DNA of 64,000 nucleotides from Heterostelium multicystogenum (lineage: Eukaryota; Evosea; Eumycetozoa; Acytosteliales; Acytosteliaceae): positions 1-64,000 of the forward strand of contig RCNN01000080.1 of the NCBI GenBank assembly GCA_003667245.1, read 5' to 3'. A model generated the notes under the pieces. It did no database searches. It was not told the DNA's origin and saw nothing but the letters and a program-made list of their open reading frames with translations. Both the position numbers and the translations under genes were made by a program. Of the stretch, positions 1-13,249 are shown piece by piece; position 1 is the first letter of the stretch, and each line of letters starts with the position of its first letter.

Positions 1-1125
1 ATCACCAGTGGTTGCCCCAACAAACTGCAAAGAAATAACAGACAAAGCCTAAAAAAAGCCTAAAACAAAGCCTAAAACAAAGAACACCAAGATATAAATC
101 GACGATTTATACACCCGATACCAAACAAACAAACAGACCAACAAGCAATCAATATATGTACATAAACTAAACACAACAACCTAACATCCCAAATAAAACA
201 AAACTTGTAAAATATTTACATAACAATGTACTGTAACGTTTGTAAGATGGATACATTCTTTACTTTTTTTTTTTTTGAATTTTGCTTGAAATTTAATTTA
301 TTTTATTTTTGCAGAGGTTTTCGACTTGATAAAAAGTCTGGTGGAATTGGCTTATTTTTATCATTATGACTTTTGGCAATGTAAGTGTATTAATAATATT
401 ATCAGTAATGTTATGTTCAATCGTTTGATGGATAGAGATACTATAAGTGGTGTGTGATGGAGATCGACAACAACCTGATCAGATCGTATGATACCTGTGA
501 TATTCTTGGAACCTCAAAGTTTTTTTGACTCCATAGACCCTGTCTAAGGACCTCATGATTCAATAAAGTTGATCCATTCACTGAACCGCCACCTATTAAA
601 TTAATCTACTTTCGAATGAAACATCCATACTTGCTTTTGACTATTATCATCAAATTACTAATTGATTTTTATAATACAATAGTTTGACCTATAATTCTGA
701 TTCCTGCGCTATGTTTAACCCCCAACTAAAATTATACACTAAATAAAACATTCATTTATACCAATCAATTTTTTATTCTTCAAAAATTTCTTAATAATTT
801 AAAATGTTATGAATCTAATCAGATCAATAGAGTTCATGTTGTGATCATATATATTATGGTTTATGTCATCAATCAAATTTATTATCTATAAATAATTAGA
901 TTATTATCGTAGGTATGATAGTGTGTGATGATAATCTTTAGATTGGTGTATGTCGAAATTTAGTATTAGGTCAGGTGGATGAGTTGATAAATCAGATTGC
1001 CAACAAATGTCATAAAAATCAACAACCATAATGATGGTCTAGCTAGAGAGTTGAAAGAAATGAAAAGAATAAAGTAAAGTCTAGTCTGGTAGTTGAAATT
1101 TGGTAATATAAAATAAATTGGTCTT
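1..1125. other. Intergenic stretch, possible exon edge at left end
   Basis: No convincing gene is seen. On the minus strand the first ~24 bases follow a pyrimidine-rich tract ending in TTTGCAG, which would suit a 3' splice site of a gene continuing out of the window. The few residues that follow are too short to identify. The rest is AT-rich with short homopolymers. Confidence 0.4.
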
Positions 1126-1926
1126 TTAAAATCTAATTTTAGTTGTGTTACTGTGTTTAATAAGCCAGTCCAGTGTAATATCGATGTTAACGCTGTTCTT
1201 AGCTGAAATTGAATAGCAACAAACTTCTCTGCCTGTAATCGATTTTAATTCACTGTATTTGCAAAGATTGCCCACAATGTTAATAATCACATACTTTGGC
1301 TATTAAATATTTCATCCACTACTTACAAAGTATTAATAATTTCGTCAATGGATGCGGCATTTGGGTAAATCATTCTTGTTTGCGACAACAAGTAAAGGAA
1401 TCTTCATTAAAGGTGGTTTGTTAATTAAATCTTGTAGTGCTTGCTTTGATTGTTTCAAACTATTCGTGATCTGCTGCGTCAACGACATATCTGGAGTGAT
1501 AGGGTGAGTAATCATGAACTATCAATGCTGCCCAGCAGGGTACTGGTGAAATTGATGCTACTTACACAATTGCATTCACACCCCTACAGTATCTCTCCCA
1601 CATTCCTCTAAATCTTGGCTGACCTCCGATATCCCACAACTTTATAGTTACATTTCCTTTAGTTACTTTCTTCATATTAAATCCAACGGTTGGAATCATA
1701 TCCTCAGCGAAATGACCTGACTGTTGTCCCATGATTAGTAAGATATCGAGCAGTGTAGCCTTGATCGCCGGCGACAAATCGAATTTAGTTGGTACCTACT
1801 GATATAACATTTACTAAAGTTGTCTTTCCAGAGTTTGTAGACCAACCAAGGTCAACTCCATCTCTTGTTTCCAAAAAAGAGACTTCTGAACCAATTGAGA
1901 ATAGAATCTATAAAGTTTTTGAACAT
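1126..1926 (-). CDS. arl8: Arl8-family small GTPase (ARF-like 8), frame broken in assembly
   Basis: ARF-like GTPase of the Arl8 type, known to sit on lysosomes and control their positioning and fusion. Read 5' to 3' on the minus strand, it opens with an amphipathic helix ([17 protein letters not shown]) and then a strand leading to the P-loop (LVGLQ..GKTTL). The central part holds switch I ([11 protein letters not shown]), the switch II signature [10 protein letters not shown] and [11 protein letters not shown]. The 3' part has VVDAAD, the guanine-specificity motif NKND, and [19 protein letters not shown]. Introns lie near 1490-1560 (GTAAGT...CAG) and 1255-1327. Several single-base indels (P-loop, after the amphipathic helix, after VVDAADHE, after NKNDLP) break the frame. 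The strong match across the whole family length argues for an intact gene with sequence errors. The family call is firm. Confidence 0.88.
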
Positions 1927-3260
1927 CTTTTTCTTTTTCTTCTTCTACTTTTGTCTGTGTTGTGTTGTTTAGTTGTGTTTGTAAAATATATAAATAAATA
2001 TCTAATAATGATCTATCTAAAGAATCAATATCTTTTATCTAATGATAATTTAAGCTAGTTCTATTTTAATGAAAATACTAATAATATTGTAAATTGTGTT
2101 AGTTACTAGTCTTTCTATTCTATTTTGATGAATGATAAATGCAAAAGCAAAGAAAAGCAAAGGAAACTATTTAATTTAATTGAGTTGAATTGTATGAATG
2201 TACAATGTTGTTTTTTGTTAATATTGTTGTTAAGGTGTTTGTTACTAACATTATTCATTCATTCATCACCAAATTTGAATTAGTTTAATTCAACATTAAT
2301 ATTAAACACATACACACACACACCACTCTCTATGAATTAGAAAATTAATGTGAATGTCACTTGTGGATATAGTTGGGTGGTGAGTGCACTATTTCCATTT
2401 CATTTGTTTGTTTTGTTTTGTTTGTTTTGGTCGAACACTTTCATAATAGTTGTAATGGATTGGTTCAATCCAATGTAGATGAATATGCATCGATGATGAC
2501 GAATGGCTAATGATAACAAGCAAGGAAAGAAATGTAAATGTTATAGTCTAATAATAACAGTGGTATTTTCTTAAATAAATTAAGAAACAAGTCCTTGTTA
2601 TAGCATTGTAATTCTTTCTGAAATATGAGATGGGATGAGAATATTCCAAACCTACAATTTTAAAAGCTGAATGATTTGTTGTTTAAGGTTTAAATTGTAC
2701 TGAATTTTGGTATGAACTGAACTGTACTGTTAAATATATAAATACCAAAACTAAAAAAAAAAAAAAAAAGGTAATAATCAATTATGTATGTAGATGATTT
2801 TCCTTAATGATTGAATGATTGTTATGTTGTTGGACGATTTAATATCACTTTAGATGGTAAACTCTCAAATGGCCAAATATATGCATTGATAGCTGATTTC
2901 AGTAGAGCAGAGACAGCCATATCAATAAAAAAAAAAAATCAAAAAAATATAAAATAAAAATAAAAAAAAATAAAATCAAATTCATCACCACAATAAATAT
3001 GATGATTATACTGGTGTGGAATTTTTCTTTGACAATTTCGAGTTATCAGTAAAAATATCTTCGCACGTCCACCAGAATAGGAAGGTGTAGATACAGCTTA
3101 ATATTTCTATTTTAGTCCTGCACACAGGTGTGGTTTGATGAAGAGGTATTTGTCGTTGGGGGTTAAGCTTTCAATCACTAGTGATTGCTGGTTCCCAAGC
3201 TAATTGCAATGCAATTGATTTGAATCTTTTTGAATTCCAATCAAATTGCTTGTTTGCTTT
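1927..3260. other. Intergenic, AT-rich
   Basis: Upstream region of the Arl8 gene and downstream region of the next minus-strand gene. It holds T-rich and TTTG-type repeats around 2400-2435, an A-run near 2752-2769 and long A/T tracts around 2928-2980. No coding region is seen. Confidence 0.5.
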
Positions 3261-5954
3261 TTATTTATTTGGATTAGATTGGTTGGTGGTTTCCTTGATT
3301 TTCTTGGTGGATGGAATTTGGTCTACGACATTGGTCAGTTTGCTGTATTCCGATTTAAGTGTGGCAATCAGTTGATCTAGATATCTGATTCTAGTTTGGT
3401 GATATTCGTTGACTGCTTTGAAGACATCGTTGTTGTTATTACTGTTGGCATCGGGCGTGGAGGTTTGGTCATTGATGCTAGGCTTTGTTGAGATCAGTTG
3501 ACGCTCCTCAACAAGTCGATCGAGAGTTTCAATAATTTTTTCTACCTCCTTGTTGAAGACACCCTGCTTTTCCAGTCGATTCTTGAGCGAGATATAGTAG
3601 TCACCGATGGGATGAGTGGGAGGTTTCATATCCTGGTATGCTGGAAATATGCGATGGAAGTTGTGGGAATGCGATACTTGTCCTTCTTGTGTTAGTGTCG
3701 CAAATTGCTGTTTATACACAATGTCCGACAAACTCTTTTTCCATCGGTTCGGAAACCCACTTCCAACTGTGGTTGCTGTCGCCAAAGAACATGATTCCAA
3801 GATTAGAAATGAACTTGGCATATCGTCCTTCATAGATCTCATGAACGACTTCGTGAATTTCAGCAAATGTGAGTGATGGTAGTGACTTGTTATCTCGATA
3901 CACAGAGTGTATCACTTGACTAAAGGTTTCAAATGCACGAGTGATCGACCACACCCCAGTGTCCCAGTAGTCAGATTCAATTTCGTTGATGGTGTCTGTC
4001 ATTGAGGGGTGGACAAAGAACATTGGGACCACTTTAGGAACTTTATCTAAAATGTCATCGGAATCTTCTCCATCATCGGCATCATCTTCATCGTCGTCGT
4101 CATTCAATTTTTCGACATCGTCTCCATCCATGTCATGGTCTGCAGGGTCATCGTCGTCCTCCTCCGTATCCAAGTCATCAGTGCTGCTAGCATCTGCATT
4201 CTTTGATTTTTCCTTGCATTTTGCATCATCGACAACATCTATTTCCATTTCATTTCCTTCTTCATTTGCAATGCTGTTATTCTTATTTCCATTATCTTCG
4301 TCGGTGTCATCCTCATCCTCTTCGTCATCTTCTTCATCCACTTCACAATCGACCTCTTCTTCTTTTCCTAGATCGTCGAGTTCTATCACATCGGTGTCAT
4401 TGTATGAGTCTGCAAGCAAGTCCTTTGTAGTAAGATCTTCTCCAATTGCGTCTCCATGGCTATTTAGTTTTTAAAATCGTTATAAATGATCTGAGTGTAT
4501 TTTGCCCAAACAAATCTGTACCACAGTTCAAGAATTAGGAATCCAAACCAAATCTTGAGATAGCTTGTCTTTGATTGCGAGTCTTTCGATAGCCAGTCGT
4601 TTGACTGTTTGATCCACCATAGCTCCTTCTGCACTTTAAGCATCTTATTCTGCTCGAGTTTGCCACTCTCAATATTCAATGAGTACAGGCTTTCGATGAT
4701 ATCCAATTTGTGTTGAATCAATGTTTCATTTAGAGGAGAATTGATATGTTCAAGTAAGTCAGATTTTGAAATCGTAATATCTTTATGATAAGGTAATAGT
4801 TAGTACAAAAGGGTATCAGGAGTTGTTGCAAACCAACTTACAGTCATCAAGTTTGTCCATAATTGAATCATCAGGTTTAAATGGTATCTTATAGGATGTG
4901 ATACTGGCTGTAGGTGGCGCGGCAAACTGGTGTTGCAGATTCAATCACAGCCACTGTTTCATTCGGCTCAGATATTTGCACCTGTTTCTCCCTTGATCTC
5001 CACCATCTCATTAGTTCTAGATAGAATTGCCAACTATGTACAGGTGGAGTGGGATACCAAGAAGCTAAATGGCTCTAGTTCCAGCAAGCTTTTCGATACT
5101 TTGACTTTCTTTTTCTTCTTCTTTCTTTTATCTTCTTTGGCTGCTTTGTTATTTACATTAGAGTCCACATCTTTGTTTTTCTTTGATCTCTCTCTTTTCT
5201 TTTCTTCTTGTGGTGTAGCTGTGCTGGTTGTGGTTTCTCCATCAGCGGGAGTATTGTCTTCTCTTTCTCTTTTGATTTTCTCTTCTTTCTTTCTTTCTTT
5301 TCTGTATTATTTACATTGGTGATTTTAGTGTCTTTAGTTGCATCTTTAGTGTCATTTAGAGGGGCTGTTGATGTGAGTACAACAGTATTGATGGAAGATG
5401 TGGCAGAGCTGTTCAGTAAGATTTTGGGTTGGTTGTGCAAGAGAGAGAATTGATTGAACATTGAAGTGATGGATGATGTCAAATCATGGTTGATATTATC
5501 AAATGGCTTCAAGGGTGAGGATGTAATGGTAGTCGATGTTGCAGGTGATACCAATGTAGGTTGAATTCTTCTTTTGGTTTCTTTTGTTTCTTTTGCAGAT
5601 GCCACCCGTTGTTTGAAGGCAATGGGCTTGAGGTATTTACAGTTGGAATTGCCGGTTTAGTTGGCTCTGCAGACTCTAAAATTGTCAACAGTAGATGTTG
5701 ATATATTAAGATTGCTGGTAGGTGTAGGTGAAGATGAGGCTGATGTTTGGTGTTTGTGGAGTAGGTTGTAGTTGTGGTTGTGGGGTTATTGAGGAAGAAG
5801 CCAATGGTTGGGGAGAGAGAGGAGAGTCCAAATCCATACGATCAATGTTGTTTGGAACGGGAAGATCTTTCTTGTCATTTAAAGTGACACCCACAGACTC
5901 AGAAGGGCATGGTAGTGATGTTATTGATAACATCCATATATAAATATAAATCAA
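3261..5954 (-). CDS. Probable nuclear protein with basic and acidic low-complexity regions, possible PWWP-like segment
   Basis: Multi-exon gene assembled from open segments on the minus strand; I do not recognise an ortholog. The N-terminal third is Ser/Thr/Pro/Gln-rich. A strongly basic Lys/Glu block follows (about 5100-5330, KKERKKRKSKEKE then a run of lysines), then a helical segment (4470-4860) joined by an intron with a GTAAGT donor near 4840. Next comes a long Asp/Glu tract (about 4040-4400). The C-terminal part (3270-4030) is folded-looking, with VHEIYEGRYAKF, IMFFGDSNHSW and a predicted coiled coil (EVEKIIETLDRLVEERQ). The FFGDSNHSW stretch and an earlier FVWAKYT resemble the two halves of a PWWP chromatin-reader fold split by the acidic insert; this is only a resemblance. 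Frame breaks occur near 5600-5700, 5040, 4500 and 3712-3866. The start is uncertain, with an ATG available at 5954. Confidence 0.6.
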
Positions 5955-7529
5955 ATAAATAAACTTAATTATCTATTTGTCTACTTGTTCACTTTTTGAC
6001 TAAGTAATAAAATCATTTTTTAAGAGGATATGCATTTTAAAAAATCATTTAAATCATTTTTCTTCGAAAAATAATGCCACAAATTGGGGCAATTTCTTTG
6101 CACTTTTGGTCAACAACCACAAAACATCACCTTATAATCAAATGGATTCCTGAGTCTCCGAGTCCAAGATAAGATGATCTGTACTTATGGTGGATATTTG
6201 AGACTAATCAACAGGTCACTGGTTTAGAACTCCACTATGATAGTAACCGACGACACTGAACTAGTTCAGACTTCCTTTGGACATCATCTATTACGATTTA
6301 ATGAGCAACTAATCCTTGTTACCCCTTCTATTTTTGACTCACTTCAAGTCCTTCACTAAGGATGGACCAAGTCAACATTTTGCTAGATATGACCACCAAA
6401 GTAAAATTATGGTTTCTCTGTGTGTATTGGTTGAAGTGAAGAACACTACACTCAACCCGTGATCTTTTGTCTTCAACACAACCCAATAAGACCATGGAAT
6501 TCACAATAAATATCTCTATAATTATCAGATTCTACTTTTGGAAAAATACAAAAAAAGAATTGAAGGTTATGATAAAACAGAACCAGATGCAGCAAAGCCG
6601 ACGTCAGTGTAATCCATACAAACCACCCATATTTTTGTAAAAGTTAAACATTCTTTTTTAAGATGAAATACTTAATAATTCGCTCCCGTTTATCATTGTA
6701 AAACACGCTACATTCTTGTAATTATTGAAAAAATAAATATCACCGGTTTGTTGGGGGACCTCAGGCATCATGTCACCTTTAATCTAGATTTTCTTTGATT
6801 TTCAAAAACTATTTTAATTTATTTTTAATTTATTCAAGTTGTGTTGAACATTTGAGCAGAATTGATAGTGTTTCATGTTTAAGACTAACTAAAAACTACA
6901 CCCACCTCCTATCAACTTACATATATTATTATTATAGTATTATTATTATTATTATTATTATTCATATTCACACCAAAACCCATTGTAAGTAAGTAAGTGT
7001 TCACGAGAATGTAAATATTATCTTAATATCAAATAAACAAAACAACAACATTAACAACTTGAACATGACTTAAAGATGTTTATGACTCTTACACAAGACC
7101 AATATTCTTTTACAAATCTAAGAAATTAAAACAAAAAAACACACACACCTACACAACACAGTTCACAATAAACAAACGACTTTTGTTGTCGTTGGGAACA
7201 TAACAAACACACATTTTTTATCCATTTTCAAAGTAAAAGGAGTCTGCAAGTCTGCCATATTAACACACCAAAACCAAACAACATCTTCTTTTAAGAACAA
7301 CATCTCTTTATTGTTGCAAAAAACACAAAAAGATAAACATAAAGCGACTGATGTCAATAGATAGATCTAATAGCAATAATATCATCTAATTGACACATTT
7401 ATAGAATCCTTTTTTTGTAATATTATAAATACGTAATATAATAATTAATCAAATTTATATAACATTGTTTAATTTCATAGATATAAAAATATAGATAGAT
7501 AAAAATATAGATAGATAAATAATAAAAAA
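5955..7529. other. Intergenic between divergent genes
   Basis: Upstream of both the minus-strand nuclear protein and the first leishmanolysin gene. About 6120-6500 is noticeably less AT-rich than its surroundings but has no open frame. It contains a 14-bp perfect palindrome, CTGAACTAGTTCAG, at 6256-6269. A (TTA)n microsatellite lies near 6930-6962. Confidence 0.5.
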
Positions 7530-9734
7530 ATGATGTATAATAAAGTGGTGATATCTTCACTACTATTGATTCTGGGCACAGTTTTATTGGTGAGTGCCTC
7601 CTCTGATTCCAGTGTCACAGGCTGAATCATTGGTACAGAGAGTTTCCCGTGAATCCTATGCAAGATTGCTCGAGAGTGTTAAGGCCGGTGATTATAAAAT
7701 CACTTGCTGCCGATGGCCAAAATATTGTGTTGAGCGACAAACATGAACAATTCGTATTGAAGTCAATATGAAGAGAACAGGGCCGTGCTTCAGACTCTCA
7801 TGCCACTGGCCACAAGGGATATGATTGTAAACATGATCATATCATGGGAGAACAAGCTCAAAAGTTAAAGAAATCAAAACGATATCAAGTTCCAATATCA
7901 AAGTATTGAAGAAGTTTCAAAACACTCAACAAGTAAAGCCACAATTGCAACAATCAAAAACAACTTGAATTTGGTTGGTGGCAGACTTCCTATTCGTATT
8001 AGCTTCAACTACACCTATCTCAATCCCGCTGTCGACACATACTCATGGTAGTTATGTTGGCCAAAAGATTGTCACTGGTTCCAAACCAGATGGTGCATCA
8101 AACAACCCACCTGCTTGCGATGACACCCAAGACTACTGCACCTACACCTGTAAACAGAAGGACTTGTTGTCAAACAAGAAGGACGATCTCATCTCATCTC
8201 ATTATCTCTGATCATGTTTATTCCATCAATTCAAACCATTTTCCAACAGATGATTCCTTGTTGATCGTGATATCCCAGACCGTCTCATCTTTGACTCCTT
8301 TGTCTACAATGAGCTCGATGGAGAGTGTGATTATGGTGTTAAATTCCAGTCGAATATACAACCTCTTATGGAGCACCAACTGGAACAGATTTTGTTGTGT
8401 GGGTTAACTTCTCGTCCAACTCCAAGCAATTGTAAGGAATCCTTAATCAAAACATTTCATACCCAATATTAATATTTAACTGATATTTAGCAACCATTGC
8501 CTATGCTTTGGCATGCAACTTCCCCTATTACAAGGGATCATCAAAGCCATTTGGTAAGCCATTTGCCCGCTGGTATCATTTTAATCCACAATACTACACT
8601 CAATTCTTGGTGGCTTCAGATACTTCTTTTGCATTCCAAGAATTTTATTAGAGTTGGTATTCACGAAATGACTCAATGCTTTAGGATTCAGTTCTAATTT
8701 CTACTCCTCTTATGCAACCGGTAAGTACAAGTTAATCAATCTCTTTTCGATATATTGAATACTAATTTGTTAAATTAAATAGATGCGATTGCTTCTGTCA
8801 CTAAATATGGAACTACACCCATCTGGAACATCTTACTCATATAAAACTACTGGAATCATTTCACCAAGTGTTGTAAGCTTCGTACAGGACCACTATGCCT
8901 GTTCAAATGCTGCATTCGCAGAGTTGGAGGATATTGGAGGAAGTGGTACTGGCCGGTAGTCACTGGGAGAAGAGATCAGCAGGTGAAGAATACATGATTG
9001 GTTTCGTTTCACCAATTTCACCAATTACCAACTTGACTATGAGCTTGCTCAAGGACTCTGGATGGTATGATATCGCCGGTGAAACTGTTGAAAAGTTGAT
9101 TTTGGGGTAAGAACACTGGATGTGACTGGCTCAACAACTGCTATGGAGACACTTGGAACTACAAGGTTATTTCTGTACCACTTCCGGTGCATCCTCATGC
9201 ACTGCAACACGTATGGGTAAAGGTAATTGGTTTGCTCTACAGGTACTCCTCAAGCTTGCCCTATCCATACCAGCACTTTACCAATCCTTCCTACGGTGGT
9301 GCCGATCAGGTCGCTGACTTTTGTCCATATTACTCAGTAAACCGTGGAGCCCTCGACACTGAAAACAATATCTACTGTGTCAACTCTGGAAATCAGAATT
9401 ATGCCGACTCAAGCATCAGCGAGAAATATGGAGAAAACAGTCGTTGCTTCGAATATACTTCAAACTCCAGTAGAACAATCCACAGTGGATGCTGGGAACA
9501 AAGATGCAATGGAAAAAATGTCGAAATTAACGTTGGTGGTACATGGTACACATGTAAATCCAATCTCCAACAAATCTACATCAACTCAGACCTTACCCTG
9601 TTTGCCCCAACGGTTATGGTGAGTGTGGAGGTACCCCACAACCAATCGACATTATCAACAGCTCAACTCAAACTACCACCAACATCTTGCTTTCACTATG
9701 TCTATCATTAGTAGCAATATTCTTTTCACTATAA
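7530..9734 (+). CDS. Leishmanolysin-like zinc metalloprotease (peptidase M8), copy 1
   Basis: Secreted or membrane-anchored metzincin protease of the leishmanolysin (GP63) family. Start at 7530: MMYNKVVISSLLLILGTVLLVSA is a clear signal peptide. The propeptide and CSYVGQKI region are followed by the zinc motif, read as GIHEMTHALGFSS across a one-base insertion near 8670. The third zinc ligand is in AGSHWEKR (about 8945-8965), followed by the Met-turn EYMIGF. The C-terminal Cys-rich domain covers 9110-9620 (CDWLNNCYGDTW, WEQRCNGK, CGGTPQP). The protein ends in a hydrophobic tail (LLSLCLSLVAIFFSL), suggesting GPI or membrane anchoring. Introns are visible at 8432-8490 and 8721-8782. At least six frame breaks occur, but all catalytic elements are present. 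Tandem paralog of the gene at 10415. Confidence 0.88.
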
Positions 9735-10414
9735 AATTAGCTTTGGAATCCAAATTTATTTATCTCTAAAAAACAAAACAAAACAAACAAAAAAAAAATA
9801 TATATATAGTACCAAACATGAACAAGTTAATGTTAATATCTAGTAATAGAAGTATTACATTAAACGAATGACTAATAGTTCCTACTTTCGAAAGTGTAGG
9901 AAGTGTTTGTAAACATTAATAAAAGTAACAACCAAACAATAAATAAATAAATTTTACTTTTCAATTCTTTATTTGGAACTGGATTTTTAATAGCAAATAT
10001 AAATTTCTATTTATTTTTTTTATTTTCATTGTATTGGTGTGGGTGTGGTGTTCAACAAGGGTAATACCCACATAAGCAAACATACGAACACACACAAATC
10101 CAAAAGTTGGGATTTTAGTAAATTAAAGTATTAAGTAATATAGATCTAACGATTCTATTTTAGAATAAAACTATCATTTTATTTTTATAACTTATAATAA
10201 TACAATAATAATAATTCAAGTAGTAAGAAAGATAGATATTTGAGAAAATAAATAATAAATAATAATAAATAATAATAATAATAATATACAACAAAAAACA
10301 ATAATATTATTAAAATTTCTTTTTAGATTATAAAGTATTTTCTATTTAAACACAATTTTGTATTATTTTATTATTTGTAAAATCAAGATTAACTAAAATA
10401 TAATAATAGTAATA
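9735..10414. other. Spacer between tandem leishmanolysin genes
   Basis: AT-rich spacer with no coding region. It carries A-runs, TATATATA near 9790-9808 and ATA/TAA repeats around 10195-10310. It presumably contains the copy 1 terminator and copy 2 promoter, but no specific element can be called. Confidence 0.5.
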
Positions 10415-12953
10415 ATGAGATTATCTAAAAATAACTTGTCATTTTTATGCATAGTGTTGGTTATATCATGTATTTTAATTAATGTACAAGTGACAATGGG
10501 AGAATCACCCAATGATCTTGTAAATAGAATTGCAAAGGCAAACTACCAAAGGACTGATAGACAATAGTAATGTTGAATTGCAAAGTTTTTTTCGAATCGA
10601 ATAAGCGCCATGGATTGAATGGAGATTTACCTACACATCAGTGCAAACATGAACCATATGGCATCTGGAATGAATTCAAAAGCTCATGGCAAAGCTCAAA
10701 ACTAGTGAAATAAGCAACGATATGCTCAGAAGCTCAAACAAGATGGTAGAGCAAATCAATGATAGTTCCAATCGTGCCCCTATCAGAATCCGTTTTCAAT
10801 ACTTCTTTGATTATGACTGATCCCTATGCATGTCACCAAGTCGGAGAGCGTGTTGCCAACCGGTTTATCACCAAGCTCCAGTGTCAGTGACTTTGGAAAT
10901 CTACAAGATTGTACTGTCGATGGAGATGAGCCATGTATTTACACTTGTAAAGAATCCGATATTGTCACACACTTCTCTTTTCAATTTAACAACCTCTATG
11001 CTTGATAGTATGTCGGAAATTTTCAGCAGTCTTATCTTAGTAGATAGAGCTGATCCCTTAAAGCTAAGTAAATATGCCTATGATGCTTTTAATGGAGAGT
11101 GCTCTTATGGTGTTCCAATTCCAAAGAGTGGCAGTTGATCAAGGTATCCCAAATACAGATCTCATTGTATATGTAACTATTAGACCTCCAACTTCAAGAA
11201 GTAAGTCATTTGATTTCACAACTATTCTATTAGTACTAACATTTTCTTCTTTTTAAGATGTTGTGGCTTATGCTCTTGCATGTAATTTATGATGTTATTG
11301 ATGTTAATGGTGTCTATGGTAGAACCACTTGCAGCCAATATCAATTTCAATCCACATTTTTATAGTAGCTTTGATGGAACTCCAACCACACAATTCGTAT
11401 ACATCAATATCTAAGAGTTGGAATTCATGAAATGATTCATGCACTTGGCTTCAGGTAGTACTTTTTATAATTCATTTATCAACGATAAAGGAGAATACTA
11501 CAGTAAGTAAGAATACTTGAAATGATTTTAGTAAAGTAGCTAAATATTGTTAATATTAGGTGCCGCTACTGATGTAAAGAGATCAGGAACTACACCAAAT
11601 GGGAAAAACCTACAGCTACACTAAAGGAGTTATCAACTCTCCACACGTAGTTCAATATGTAAGAGACCATTATGGTTGTGAAAGTGCCGAGTATGCTGAA
11701 TTGGAAGATATTGGTGGTAGTGGTACCGCCGGTAGTCATTGGGAAGCAAGAAACGTTGGTGAAGAAATTATGGTTGGTTTCGCCAGCCCAATTGCACCAA
11801 TTACCAACCTCACACTAAATCTTCTCAGAGATACCGGTTGGTACGATATCAACTATGACAGAGCAGAGCCATTCCTCTGGGGTAAAGGTCTTGGATGTGA
11901 TTGGCTAGATAATTGTTATGAGTATACATGGAACTTCCAAGGTTACTTCTGTAAAAACTCTTATGGTAACTACAAATTAACATATTATTGAAAGCGAGCA
12001 ATCTATACAAAATGATTATGCAAACATTTAAAATGTTAAATACTTTAACCTTTTTATTATATTTAGCTATACAATTTTCAGCCAACTCTATCAAAATGCA
12101 ATCATTTATTATTCCAAAATCTATATTAATCATAATAATCAAGCAACCAAATATCACATTATAAATCTATAACCAAAGAAAAACTATGTTAAATTAGCAT
12201 CTACCTCCATCGATTAACAATATTGAGGAATTGTGGTAACTAACTTTATTTAAAATTCAAATCTTCGTTCATCTCAATCAATCTATAATAATAACGGATT
12301 AACTACACATCTTTTATTTTTCTTCATTTTTAATTAATTATTCTAGAAATGAGATGCACTGGAACCAGAATGGGTAAAGGACAATGTATGGTAGGTGACT
12401 TTGGAAGTGATCTTCCTCGTCCATATCAACATTTCAAAGACCAAGAAATTGGTGGAACTAATTCGGCAGCTGACTATTGTCCATTCTACCAAGTAAACAA
12501 AGACTATATTGGAACTCAATGGTGTGGTGATACTTCACAAATCTCTACACTAGATTCTTCTGTTGGTGAAGTTTTCAGTGAAAAACTCCAGATGCTTCGA
12601 ATATAAATTGAGGCCAACGCTAACCAGACTGATCAGGCCTGTTGGCCAATGCAGTATGTATTCATAAATAATTTGTCAACAATGTTAAATAATTATTAAT
12701 ACAAGAATATTTCAATAGATGTGATGGAACTAAAGTTCAAATTCAAATTTCAGGTACATGGGTAACATGTGAAAGTGATGGACAAATCATCAACGTCAAC
12801 AACATCTATGTCGTATGTCCACAAGGATTCGTAGAGTGTGGAGGTTCAGCCAAATATATCGATATTGATGTTTATAACTCATCCCCTGTCATATACTCTG
12901 ATTTATTAACCAGATTCTTTTTTTATTACCATGTTATGTATCCTTCTTTATAA
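10415..12953 (+). CDS. Leishmanolysin-like zinc metalloprotease (peptidase M8), copy 2
   Basis: Tandem paralog of the gene at 7530, on the same strand and 0.7 kb away. Start at 10415; the signal peptide is the segment LSFLCIVLVISCILINVQ. The zinc motif is VGIHEMIHALGF (about 11416-11452), the third ligand lies in AGSHWEARN (11730-11752), and the Met-turn is EEIMVGF. The Cys-rich C-terminal domain follows (CDWLDNCYEYTW, RCTGTRMGKGQC, CPFYQVNK, then CDGTKVQI and VECGG), and the last residues are hydrophobic. Introns fit at 11201-11257, 11504-11559, 11966-12346 (long, about 380 bp) and 12654-12718. Frame breaks are frequent in the propeptide part and around 12590. The exact stop depends on a T homopolymer near 12915: 12953 as read, or about 12984 if one T is removed. 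Confidence 0.86.
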
Positions 12954-13249
12954 AATCATCATTTCAATGATCTTCATCTTATAATCATATATTTCCATTA
13001 ACCTACTCTTACGAATTTTCATACGACAATAGGTTTAATATTAAATAAACTCATGAATAAATAACAAATTTGATAAAGAATAATATACTTGCGTATCATG
13101 ATATACGTGTTTGGTCAGTCCATAACATATTAAGAATATTTTGCAGTCCCTAATAAGGGACACAATATTAAAAAAGAATATAGAAATATTACTTATAATT
13201 ACTAAATTTTATTAAATATATGCTCATTCGAACTGGAATTCTTTATCCC

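Noticed and set aside
11..23. A 13-mer GTTGCCCCAACAA repeated at 20075-20087, with a shorter inverse match near 43508
   Set aside because: Matches of this length are expected by chance between two positions in 64 kb, and the flanks share nothing.
3986..4474. Long + strand Ser-rich open frame
   Set aside because: It is the antisense shadow of the Asp/Glu tract of the minus-strand nuclear protein (GAT/GAA read backwards as Ser/Phe).
6120..6500. Less AT-rich patch upstream of leishmanolysin copy 1 as a possible gene
   Set aside because: Stops are frequent in all frames on both strands and no structured RNA family is recognisable; left as intergenic.
6795..6992. 65-codon + strand frame with Tyr/Ile run
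   Set aside because: Consists largely of a TAT/ATT microsatellite in an intergenic region.
7163..7357. 64-codon minus-strand frame upstream of leishmanolysin copy 1
   Set aside because: Low-quality composition, no domain, and no start context; probably random.
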